NCBI GenBank assembly: GCA_030040525.1
Contig: JASHTN010000260.1
Location: forward strand, 1-9,381
Length of the DNA: 9,381 nt
Source: Gammaproteobacteria bacterium
GTDB lineage: Bacteria > Pseudomonadota > Gammaproteobacteria > Steroidobacterales > Steroidobacteraceae
Direction of reading: 5' to 3'
Shown: positions 1 to 6,096 of the stretch, piece after piece
How positions within the stretch are numbered: the first letter of the stretch is position 1
Layout of the letters: each line of letters opens with the position of its first letter
Translations under genes and position numbers: made by a program
Notes under the pieces: generated by a model
Databases searched by the model: none
Told to the model about the DNA's origin: nothing
Seen by the model: only the letters and a program-made list of their open reading frames with translations

Positions 1-170
1 TTCTCCTCGGGCGCCTTGTCAATCTGGTCGTACGCCACAAATGTCCCGCCGTTGGTCTCAGCCATCACCTTCGTCAACGCCGCAGTCAGCGTCGTCTTCC
101 CATGGTCCACGTGACCAATCGTCCCCACGTTCACGTGCGGCTTGTTGCGCTCGAATTTCTCTTTGGACAT
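1..170 (-). CDS. tuf: Elongation factor Tu, N-terminal part (cut by window edge)
   Basis: EF-Tu is the GTPase that delivers aminoacyl-tRNA to the ribosomal A site in the cytoplasm. The minus strand reads MSKEKFERNKPHVNVGTIGH and continues with VDHGKTTLTAAL. This gives the EF-Tu N-terminus and the P-loop G1 motif GHVDHGKT at about residues 19-26, followed by the segment leading into switch I. Only the first 56 codons are present and the rest lies beyond the left edge. The start is the ATG at 170-168, preceded by a short purine-rich GGAAA a few bases upstream. It sits 47 bp after tRNA-Thr, so it is the protein gene of a tRNA-Tyr-Gly-Thr-tuf operon like the E. coli tufB operon. Identification is secure. 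Whether the genome carries a second tuf copy cannot be seen here. Confidence 0.97.
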   Translation of the reverse strand, partial: MSKEKFERNKPHVNVGTIGHVDHGKTTLTAALTKVMAETNGGTFVAYDQIDKAPEE

Positions 171-217
171 GGAAGTTTCCTAACTCTGGCGATTCAAAGA
201 CCGGTTGCCCGGTCGAC

Positions 218-293
<76 letters not shown>

Positions 294-324
294 TCGCGGC
301 TCAGAAGTCGACACGCGGTCAAGC

Positions 325-398
<74 letters not shown>

Positions 399-464
399 TG
401 CTGATGGCATCCCTCTGCCGGCTTCGAGCCGACGAGGTCCGCTCCCTCTCCCTCAACCCGCTGG

Positions 465-550
<86 letters not shown>

Positions 551-566
551 GCAAAACGAGCCGCGT

Positions 567-595
567 ATTTTGATTTCAGAGGGTTAAGGTGTCAA
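567..595 (-). promoter_or_regulatory. Sigma-70 promoter of the tRNA-Tyr-Gly-Thr-tuf operon
   Basis: On the minus strand a perfect -35 TTGACA (595-590) is followed by a 17-bp spacer and a -10 CAAAAT (572-567, 4 of 6 matches). The discriminator ACGCGGC (566-560) is GC-rich, the kind of sequence known to make stable-RNA promoters sensitive to ppGpp (stringent control). The predicted start near 560 leaves only about 10 nt before the mature tRNA-Tyr 5' end. The -35 box overlaps the TGA (594-592) that ends the frameshifted RluB reading frame. It also abuts that gene's ancestral TAA stop (598-596). Confidence 0.85.
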
Positions 596-1242
596 TTAGC
601 CTGGCCCGGTATTTGCTTGGGCCTGCGGCTCAGCCTGCGACTCCATCCCGGACGCGGCCGCCTGCACGAGCCACTCGACCGCCGCGGGGGAGGCCAGTCG
701 GGCAGTTCCGGGCTTGAGATCCCGCGGCAGCTCGATGGGACGTCGAAGTGCGCCCGGCCATCCGGGAGCTGCACTCCCTGGCGCAGGCGCCCGAGCACCT
801 CCGGACCCGGCCGGCCACGCAGCCGCACCCGGTACTCCCGCTCGACCTCGCTCGAGGGGTGCATCAGCCGGTGAGCCAGCTCCCCGTCGGTGGTGAACAG
901 AAGCAGCCCCGAGGTGTTCACATCCAGTCGCCCCACCGTGATCCAGCGGCCGGCCTCAGGATCGGGCAGCCGATCGAAGACGGTCGGCCTCCGCTGCGGG
1001 TCGCGACGGGTGGTCACCTTGCCGGCCGGCTTGTAATAAAGGAGTACCTGACAGGCAGACGAAACATTACCTCGCTCAAGCTCAAGCTTAACTCCGTCGA
1101 GCCGCACCTCGTCCCCGGGGCTCGCGCGATCGCCGAGCCGGGCGATGCAGCCTGCGACCGCCACGCGTCCGGCGCGGATCCATTCCTCGACGGAGCGACG
1201 CGACCCCAGCCCGGCGGAGGCCAGCAGTTTCTGCAGTCGCAT
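592..1242 (-). pseudogene. rluB: RluB-type 23S rRNA pseudouridine synthase, internally deleted and frameshifted
   Basis: RsuA/RluB enzymes isomerise a uridine in 23S (RluB) or 16S rRNA. From the ATG at 1242 the frame opens with an S4 RNA-binding domain (MRLQKLLASAGLGSRR, residues 1-50). The catalytic core follows: YYKPAGKVTT near 70, PTVFDRLP near 88, and GRLDVNTSGLLLF with the catalytic Asp at about 107. Up to PDGRAHFD (about 167) it matches the family. The conserved block expected next, roughly 45 residues with the LxEGRNREVRRLWE motif, is missing and the frame then reads as low-complexity sequence to TGA at 592. One frame over, from about 744 to 596, the DNA encodes PIELPRDLKPGTARL and AAVEWLVQAA. 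This is a plausible RluB C-terminal tail following the lost RYG. A small internal deletion is therefore the simplest reading. A GTG at 1269 is a possible earlier start, but the extra residues do not look family-like. The product is probably inactive unless this is an assembly error. Confidence 0.8.
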
Positions 1243-1283
1243 CATAGGGTGTGATACTCGGCGGCGCACTGAGGAGGAACATC

Positions 1284-1331
1284 ATGATCTACGATAGCAT
1301 CCTCGGCACGATGGGCGACCCCGAGCCCTGA
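1284..1331 (+). pseudogene. 15-codon ORF resembling the N-terminus of cysteine synthase / cystathionine beta-synthase (remnant or leader peptide)
   Basis: A strong Shine-Dalgarno sequence GAGGAGG (1271-1277) stands 6 nt before ATG 1284. The ORF reads MIYDSILGTMGDPEP and stops with TGA at 1329-1331. PLP-dependent cysteine synthases and cystathionine beta-synthases commonly begin with a sequence of the form IYDSILDTIGNTPLVRL. The first ten or so residues fit this pattern and the rest departs abruptly. The best inference is a decayed or internally deleted gene whose 5' end and ribosome-binding site survive. It lies 40 bp upstream of a MetX-family gene that probably makes O-succinylserine, the substrate such a sulfhydrylase would use. 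Alternatively it is a short translated leader. The identification rests on a short match and is tentative. Confidence 0.5.
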
Positions 1332-1355
1332 GCGCCCGGGACCTTCGCGCGCCCA

Positions 1356-1371
1356 TGTTATAAGTCGCGCC
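1356..1371 (+). promoter_or_regulatory. Extended -10 promoter placing the acyltransferase start codon at the mRNA 5' end (leaderless)
   Basis: TGtTATAAG at 1356-1364 matches an extended -10 (TG-N-TATAAT, with G in the last position). Counting 7 nt from the hexamer puts +1 at about 1371, next to ATG 1372. No -35 resembling TTGACA lies 16-18 bp upstream, which is compatible with an extended -10 promoter. No Shine-Dalgarno sequence is visible before ATG 1372, which fits a leaderless mRNA. Confidence 0.5.
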
Positions 1372-2466
1372 ATGGATGCGCGTGAGTACGCAGCGCTGCC
1401 GGACCCCTTTCCCATGTGGCGCGGGAGTGCGTTGCACGGGGCGCGCATCGCCTACGAGACCTGGGGGCAGCTCAACGCCGCGCGGGACAACGCCGTGCTG
1501 CTTTTCACCGGGCTCTCGCCCCCCGCGCATGCCGCCTCCTCGCCCAGGGACAGCTCCGAAGGGTGGTGGCAGGGAATGGTGGGACCCGGGCTCTCGCTCG
1601 ACACCGATCGGTTCTTCGTCATCTGCGTCAACTCCCTCGGCAGCTGCTTCGGCTCCACAGGCCCCGCCTCGATCGATCCGGCAACCGGCAAGCCCTACCG
1701 CTTGCGCTTCCCCGATCTCTCCATCGAGGACATCGCGCGCGGCGGCTACCAGACCGTGCGCTCGCTCGGCATCCGACGGCTGGATACGGTCATGGGCCCC
1801 TCCCTCGGCGGCATGGTGGTGCTCGCCTATGCGGCGCTCTTTCCCGGGGCCGCACGGCGCCTGGTGTGCATCTCAGGCACCCAGGCCGCCGCACCGTTTG
1901 CGATTGCGCTGCGCTCCATCCAGCGCGAGATCGTCACCAAGGACCCCGGCTGGCGTGGCGGGGATTACGGTGCCGACTCCCCGCCGATCACCGGGCAGCG
2001 CATCGCCCGCAAGCTCGGCACCGTGACCTACCGCTCGGCCGCCGAGTGGCAGCAGCGCTTCGGGCGCGAGCCCATACGCCCCGACATGGCGAGTGGCGGC
2101 CCGTTCGCCTCGGAGTTTGCGGTCCAGGGCTATCTCGAGTCGCTCGCCCAGCGCTGGGTCAACCTCTTCGATGCGAATTGCTACCTGTACATCTCGCGCG
2201 CCATGGATCGATTCGATCTCACGGCGCACGGCGAGCCCGTGGGGCTCTATCGCCGCGCGGGGCTAGAGTCGGCGCTCGTGATCGGCGTCAGGACCGACCT
2301 GCTCTTCTCCGTCACCGAACAACAGGCGGTGGCCCGTGCGCTCGAGGCCGCGGGGGTCGCGACGCGTTTCGCGCCGCTCGATTGCATCGAGGGGCACGAT
2401 GCCTTTCTCGTCGACCTCAAGACCTTTGGCGCGGAGATCGGCGCGTTTCTCGCGAGTGGCTCCTGA
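1372..2466 (+). CDS. MetX-family acyltransferase, probably serine O-succinyltransferase (or homoserine O-acyltransferase)
   Basis: A 364-aa alpha/beta-hydrolase of the MetX family, which acylates the hydroxyl of homoserine (methionine synthesis) or serine (cysteine synthesis) in the cytoplasm. Family landmarks are WWQGMVGPG (66-73), DTDRFFVICVNSLGSCFGSTGP (78-98) and the nucleophile elbow GPSLGG with Ser144. The rest of the triad is predicted as Asp309 (GVRTDLLF) and His342 (GHDAFLVD). The segment after the first strand reads LSPPAHAASS (48-57), where methionine-type enzymes typically have LTGDAHVAG. The VNSLGSCFGSTGPAS, LQREI-like SIQREIV and FDANCYLYISRAMD segments resemble the serine O-succinyltransferases characterised in xanthomonads, so that specificity is favoured but not proven. 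The start ATG lacks a Shine-Dalgarno sequence and follows an extended -10, suggesting a leaderless message. A possible cysteine synthase remnant lies just upstream. Confidence 0.85.
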   Translation: MDAREYAALPDPFPMWRGSALHGARIAYETWGQLNAARDNAVLLFTGLSPPAHAASSPRDSSEGWWQGMVGPGLSLDTDRFFVICVNSLGSCFGSTGPASIDPATGKPYRLRFPDLSIEDIARGGYQTVRSLGIRRLDTVMGPSLGGMVVLAYAALFPGAARRLVCISGTQAAAPFAIALRSIQREIVTKDPGWRGGDYGADSPPITGQRIARKLGTVTYRSAAEWQQRFGREPIRPDMASGGPFASEFAVQGYLESLAQRWVNLFDANCYLYISRAMDRFDLTAHGEPVGLYRRAGLESALVIGVRTDLLFSVTEQQAVARALEAAGVATRFAPLDCIEGHDAFLVDLKTFGAEIGAFLASGS

Positions 2467-2476
2467 GGATTTCTTA

Positions 2477-2596
2477 ATGAATCCCGGGGCGTGCGGTTTG
2501 CATGCCGGCGAGGCCGCTGGCGCACGCCTGCCCAAGACGGCAAAATTAAGTTCAGTAACGGCGGCAGGCGCCCCGCCGTGCAGGCATAATGTGTGA
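2477..2596 (+). CDS. Possible 39-aa ORF overlapping the PilZ gene start
   Basis: A small ORF starting at ATG 2477 encodes MNPGACGLHAGEAAGARLPK and a further 19 residues ending in CRHNV. A Shine-Dalgarno-like GAGGA lies 8-12 nt upstream, overlapping the end of the acyltransferase gene. Its TGA (2594-2596) overlaps the GTG (2593-2595) of the PilZ ORF as GTGA, the layout of translational coupling. I recognise no family and the composition is ordinary for GC-rich noncoding frames. It could be a coupling leader peptide or chance. Confidence 0.25.
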   Translation: MNPGACGLHAGEAAGARLPKTAKLSSVTAAGAPPCRHNV

Positions 2597-2916
2597 CGGA
2601 GATCGATAAGAAGACGACGCGAGACGGGATCGTGGAACGCCGACTGCACACCCGGCACCGGGCCCGCACCATCGTGTACATCACGGCACCCGGGGGCCGC
2701 CGCAAGCTCTGCAAAGCGGTGAACCTGAGCGCCACCGGCGTGTTCGTCGAGACCACGAACCTGGGCCTGCGCAAGGGCCAGCAGGTCGTGCTCTCCTTCG
2801 CCATCAACCTCGGCACCGTCACCAAGCTCCATCGGCGTACGGCAGTCGTCGCACACGTCTCGCGCGGCGGCACCGGTCTCATGATGGAGACCTACGCCGC
2901 CCACGCCTCGGGCTGA
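2593..2916 (+). CDS. Single-domain PilZ protein (c-di-GMP receptor)
   Basis: A stand-alone PilZ domain of about 107 aa. PilZ proteins bind cyclic di-GMP and relay it by protein contacts to motility, adhesion, exopolysaccharide or transcription machinery. Both binding motifs are present. RxxxR occurs at R17-R21 (ERRLHTRHRAR) and [D/N]xSxxG at N44-S46-G49 (NLSATGVFV). The following strands (GQQVVLSFAI, RRTAVVAHVS, GTGLMMET) fit the six-stranded barrel. With these residues intact, ligand binding is expected. The start is uncertain. GTG 2593 has no clear Shine-Dalgarno sequence but overlaps an upstream small ORF by GTGA. GTG 2632, just before ERR, is an in-frame alternative and would keep the whole domain. 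The regulator gene begins 31 bp downstream on the same strand, suggesting one operon. Confidence 0.88.
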   Translation: MTEIDKKTTRDGIVERRLHTRHRARTIVYITAPGGRRKLCKAVNLSATGVFVETTNLGLRKGQQVVLSFAINLGTVTKLHRRTAVVAHVSRGGTGLMMETYAAHASG

Positions 2917-2947
2917 AGCCCGGCGGAACATCCCGCGGGGGGACGTC

Positions 2948-4855
2948 TTGGACCCGGAGTCGCACGACTCGACGATTCGCTTCGGCGATGGCTTCGAGCT
3001 CGACCCGCGCGCCTGGGAGCTGCGCCGGGCGGGACGCGCGCTGCGCCTCGAGCGCATCCCGATGGAGATCCTGCTGTTTCTCGCGCAGCAGCCGGGCCAG
3101 CTCGTGAGCCGCGAGCAGATCGTGGAGAAGATCTGGGGCAAGCGCGTCTTCACGGACACCGACAACAGCATCAACGGCGCGATGCGCAAGATCCGCCACG
3201 CCCTCGACGACGACCCCGAGAACCCGCGCTTCATCCAGACCGTCACCGGGCTCGGCTATCGCTTCATCCTGCAAGCGGCAGCCGGCGCGCAGACTTCGGG
3301 AGATGCGCCGGCGCCGCCAGCCGCGCAGCCGGCACGCGTTCCCGTTGTTCCCTGGGTCGTCGCGCTCCTCGTCATCGCGGTGGTCATCGCTCTGATCTGG
3401 TGGCAGCGCTCGCACACGCGGGTCACCGCCACCGCGGCGCCGCAGGCTGCGGCTGCGCCGGCGCCCCCGAGCATGGTCGCGGTGCTCCCGCTGCAGAACC
3501 TGACGGGCGATGCGAGCCAGGATTACTTCAGCGACGGGCTGACGGAGGAGCTGATCGCGCAGCTCGGCAACGTCGATCCGCAGCACCTGAGCGTCATCGC
3601 GCGCACGTCGGTGATGCGCTACAAGAATGCGCGCACGCCTGTCGATGAGATCGGCCAGGCGCTCGGGGCGCAGTACGTGCTCGAGGGCAGCGTGCGGCGC
3701 GACGCCGATAATGTGCGCATCACGGCCCAGCTGGTGCGCGCCTCCGACCAGGCGCACGTCTGGGCTCGCGAGTACGACCGCCGGCTCACCTCGGTCCTGG
3801 CGTTGCAGGGAGAGATCGCCATCGCGATCGCCGACGAGATTCGCAGTCTCCTCGGCCAGCACCCGGCTGCGGCCGTGGCCCACAAGCCCGAAGCCACACC
3901 CGGGCACTATGCGGCTTACGACCTGTACCTGCAGGGACGGTACTTCTGGAATCAACGCAGTCCCGAAGGCTTCGCGAAAGCACTCAGTCTCTTTGAAAAG
4001 GCGATCGCGGAGGACCCGAAATACGCCCCCGCCTACGCGGGCCTCGCCGATACCTACTCCATGCTGAGCAACTACGGGTTCGCGGTGCACACCGAGGCGA
4101 TGCCCAAGGCGAAGGCCGCGGCCGTGCAGGCCATCGAGCTCGATCCGAACCTGGCGGCCGCGCATAACGCGCTCGCCGACATTGCCGAGGACTACGACTA
4201 CGACTGGCGTACGGCCGAGAAGGAGTTCCAGCGCGCCATCGAGCTCAATCCCAATTACGCGACCGCGCATCAGTGGTACGCCGATTGCCTCGCGTACCAG
4301 GGGCGCTTTGCGCCCGCCCTCGCCGAGAGCGAGCACGCCCGGGAGCTCGATCCGCTCTCACCGATCGTCGCCGCGGATCATGCGGTCATCCTCAACTACG
4401 CCCGGCAGTACGATCGCGCCATCCAGGCATTCCAGGCCGTGCACGCGATGGACCCGGGGCTCGGACGCGGGCACTTCGTCATCCAGACCTACGCGGAGGC
4501 GGGCCGGACTGCAGAGGCGCTCGGCTACCTGAACGCCTGGCGCGCGGTCGCTCACGGGCCCTGGATCTGGGCGAACGAGGCCTACGTCCGCGGACGCCTG
4601 GGGCAGCGGCAGGCAGCGGAGGCCGCCGTCCGCAAGATGGAGGAAGGCCTTCGGCCTTTGCAGATTGATCCTGTGCCCATGCGGGCGCTGGCCTACGCCG
4701 GCCTCGGAGAGGCAGACAAGCTGCTCGAGACGCTGGAAGCGTCCTTCGCCGAGCGCAGCAATCTGCCCACGACACTCAAGGTCGATCCGGTCTACGACTT
4801 CCTGCGCGATGACCCGCGCTTCACCAACCTCATGCACCGCGCGGGTTTGCAGTAG
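2948..4855 (+). CDS. ToxR/CadC-like membrane transcription regulator with TolB/FlgO-like and TPR domains
   Basis: A 635-aa one-component membrane regulator. Residues 10-110 form an OmpR/PhoB-type winged helix: IRFGDGFELD, LVSREQIVEKIW, and NSINGAMRKIRHALDDDPENP leading to TVTGLGYRF. A Pro/Ala linker and one TM helix (about 135-152, VVPWVVALLVIAVVIALIWW) follow, then a second Ala/Pro linker. Residues 175-302 are a TolB-N/FlgO-like domain (VAVLPLQNLTGD, YFSDGLTEELIAQL, YVLEGSVRR, LVRASDQAHVWAREYDR). From about 320 to 600 there are tandem TPR-like helix pairs (for example AYAGLADTYS, AIELNPNYATAHQWYADCLA). By homology the winged helix is cytoplasmic, and the TolB-like and TPR parts are periplasmic or sense envelope signals. 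The start is TTG 2948, chosen because GGGGGGA stands a few bases upstream and it keeps the winged helix whole. The target genes cannot be deduced; the PilZ partner is the obvious neighbour. The 3' end overlaps the convergent methyltransferase gene by 26 bp. Confidence 0.9.
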   Translation: MDPESHDSTIRFGDGFELDPRAWELRRAGRALRLERIPMEILLFLAQQPGQLVSREQIVEKIWGKRVFTDTDNSINGAMRKIRHALDDDPENPRFIQTVTGLGYRFILQAAAGAQTSGDAPAPPAAQPARVPVVPWVVALLVIAVVIALIWWQRSHTRVTATAAPQAAAAPAPPSMVAVLPLQNLTGDASQDYFSDGLTEELIAQLGNVDPQHLSVIARTSVMRYKNARTPVDEIGQALGAQYVLEGSVRRDADNVRITAQLVRASDQAHVWAREYDRRLTSVLALQGEIAIAIADEIRSLLGQHPAAAVAHKPEATPGHYAAYDLYLQGRYFWNQRSPEGFAKALSLFEKAIAEDPKYAPAYAGLADTYSMLSNYGFAVHTEAMPKAKAAAVQAIELDPNLAAAHNALADIAEDYDYDWRTAEKEFQRAIELNPNYATAHQWYADCLAYQGRFAPALAESEHARELDPLSPIVAADHAVILNYARQYDRAIQAFQAVHAMDPGLGRGHFVIQTYAEAGRTAEALGYLNAWRAVAHGPWIWANEAYVRGRLGQRQAAEAAVRKMEEGLRPLQIDPVPMRALAYAGLGEADKLLETLEASFAERSNLPTTLKVDPVYDFLRDDPRFTNLMHRAGLQ

Positions 4856-5597
4856 TCCGCGCGGTGCGCGACCGCTTCGTGAAGGGGATCAGCATCGGGG
4901 TCTGCTCGCGGTAACGCCGGTAGGCCTCGCCGAAGTAGCCGATGAGATCGTGCTCCTCGAACTGGATGGCGATCAGGATGTAGCCGCTCGTCGCGAGAGC
5001 AAACAGCAGATGCCCGCGCGTCATGCGCGGCGTCGCCCAGAACGCGAGCAGGAAGCCGAGGTACAGCGGGTGGCGCACCAGCTTGTAAAGAAGCGGCGTC
5101 GCGAACCCCACCGGCTGATAGCGCAACCCGCGCAAGTACGCCGTCACCTGCTTGAGCCCGAAGAGATCGGCGTGGCTCACCAGGAAAGTGCTGCCGAGCA
5201 CCGTGAGCCATCCGAGCCCGCAGAGCGCGAGCACCAGCCGCTGCCCGGTGTCGTTGCGCACGTCCCAGACCACCTCCGTCATCGGTCGCCACTGCCAGAA
5301 GAGCAGCATCAGGCACAGGCTCGCGAGCAGCACGTAGGTGCTGCGCTCGATGGGCTCGGGAACGAGGCGCGTCCAGCCGCGCTTGAACCACGGCCGCGCC
5401 ATGACGCTGTGCTGGATGGCGAACACCCCGAGCAGCAGCGCATCGATCAGCAGCGCCTCGGGCGTCAGAATCCCGGCGCCGGAGTCGATCGACTTGGGAA
5501 CCACCACGTTGCCGACGAAGCCGATCGCGTACAGGAACGTGACGAAGAAGATGAGGTAGACGATACCACCGTACAGGAACGCTGCGACTCTGCTCAT
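4830..5597 (-). CDS. mddA: NnrU/MddA-like membrane methyltransferase (probable methanethiol S-methyltransferase)
   Basis: A 255-aa polytopic membrane protein. The family is the isoprenylcysteine-methyltransferase-like NnrU/MddA group. MddA methylates methanethiol to dimethyl sulfide using S-adenosylmethionine. The N-terminus reads MSRVAAFLYGGIVYLIFFVT, followed by FLYAIGFVGNVVVPKSID. Hydrophobic stretches follow around LLIDALLLGVFAIQHSVMAR, STYVLLASLCLMLLFW, LVLALCGLGWLTVLGSTFLV and LLFALATSGYILIAI. The C-terminal half carries KLVRHPLYLGFLLAFWATPRM and IQFEEHDLIGYFGEAYRRYR, the RHPxYxGF and EExDL features of this fold that form the cofactor and substrate site. The start is ATG 5597 because GGAGGG lies 8 nt upstream; an upstream frame to 5813 exists but is not family-like. 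The last codons overlap the convergent regulator gene. The enzyme class is firm; the exact substrate is inferred. Confidence 0.85.
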   Translation of the reverse strand: MSRVAAFLYGGIVYLIFFVTFLYAIGFVGNVVVPKSIDSGAGILTPEALLIDALLLGVFAIQHSVMARPWFKRGWTRLVPEPIERSTYVLLASLCLMLLFWQWRPMTEVVWDVRNDTGQRLVLALCGLGWLTVLGSTFLVSHADLFGLKQVTAYLRGLRYQPVGFATPLLYKLVRHPLYLGFLLAFWATPRMTRGHLLFALATSGYILIAIQFEEHDLIGYFGEAYRRYREQTPMLIPFTKRSRTARTTANPRGA

Positions 5598-5720
5598 ACA
5601 AGTCACCCTCCGATGCTGAAACCGACGAGACGTTGCTTCCAGCCGCCTTGTGGACGGGCAGGATCTGCGGCGGCAATAGCGCGGGGCTGTCGCCGGTATT
5701 ATTTTTTTGTGTTCTGATAG

Positions 5721-5734
5721 GGCTTTGAAAAGCC
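5721..5734. promoter_or_regulatory. 14-bp dyad in the mddA/HiPIP divergent intergenic region (possible operator)
   Basis: GGCTTT-GA-AAAGCC is a perfect 6+6 inverted repeat with a 2-bp centre. It is too tight to form an RNA hairpin but is typical in shape of a dimeric regulator site. It lies in the 178-bp gap between the divergent mddA and HiPIP starts, just beside the only T-rich run nearby (5702-5708). I could not identify convincing -35/-10 pairs for either gene in this gap and saw nothing else in it. Confidence 0.3.
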
Positions 5735-5775
5735 TGCAGATCCCGGCATCACCCGAAGCTCCCGACAGGTGCCCT

Positions 5776-6096
5776 ATGGAACCTGAATCCCCCTCCCGCA
5801 GGCGGCTGCTCAAGCGCCTGGCGCTCGGTGCGTCAATGACGACCGTGGCGCTCGCGCGCTCGCCGCAGGCCCGCGCAGCCGAGCTGCCGCTGCTCTCGCC
5901 GGCTGCGCCGGAGGCGAAAGCGGTCTACTACACGGAGGACGCCGCGAAGGACACGCGCGCGCCCAAGGGCGCGACTTGCGCGAGCTGCGGGCTGTACCAG
6001 GGAGCCAACGGCTCCAGCCAGGGACCGTGTCAGCTCTTTCCGGGCCGGGACGTGAAGGCCAAGGGCTGGTGCTCATCCTGGGCGCCGCAGATATAG
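5776..6096 (+). CDS. hip: High-potential iron-sulfur protein (HiPIP), Tat-exported
   Basis: A 106-aa precursor of a HiPIP, a small periplasmic [4Fe-4S] electron carrier. It shuttles electrons from cytochrome bc1 to photosynthetic reaction centres or terminal oxidases. The N-terminus carries a twin-arginine signal (SRRRLLKRLALGAS, residues 7-20) ending near ARAAE (about 32-36), so the cluster is inserted before export. The mature part has the HiPIP cysteine pattern. There is CASC, then PCQLF about 13 residues later, then GWCSSW near the C-terminus, which supplies four ligands. AVYYTEDAAK is also a common N-terminal HiPIP stretch. The start is ATG 5776, which places the Tat motif normally; a TTG frame extending upstream to 5707 is unlikely. 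No photosynthesis genes are visible, so a respiratory role is more likely. The TAG stop touches the first base of the structured element that precedes nhaA. Confidence 0.93.
   Translation: MEPESPSRRRLLKRLALGASMTTVALARSPQARAAELPLLSPAAPEAKAVYYTEDAAKDTRAPKGATCASCGLYQGANGSSQGPCQLFPGRDVKAKGWCSSWAPQI

Noticed and set aside
748..1254. 168-codon plus-strand frame opposite rluB
   Set aside because: Antisense to the recognisable S4/pseudouridine synthase sequence; no family resemblance.
2558..2579. GGCGG/CCGCC hairpin as a terminator after the acyltransferase
   Set aside because: Only a 5-6 bp stem with a large loop and no T-run downstream.
2585..2590. CATAAT as a -10 box for the PilZ gene
   Set aside because: No -35 at the right spacing, and the start would fall beyond GTG 2593; it would only work with the 2632 start.
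2263..4336. Long minus-strand open frames (2263-3246 and 2879-4336)
   Set aside because: They are antisense to the PilZ and regulator genes, Arg/Val-rich with no recognisable domains, and reflect GC-rich third-position bias.
4665..5717. 350-codon plus-strand frame across mddA
   Set aside because: Antisense to the clear MddA-like gene with its own Shine-Dalgarno sequence; composition is charged and repetitive as expected for a shadow.
5598..5813. Upstream extension of mddA to 5813
   Set aside because: The extra 72 residues are not family-like and a strong GGAGGG precedes ATG 5597.
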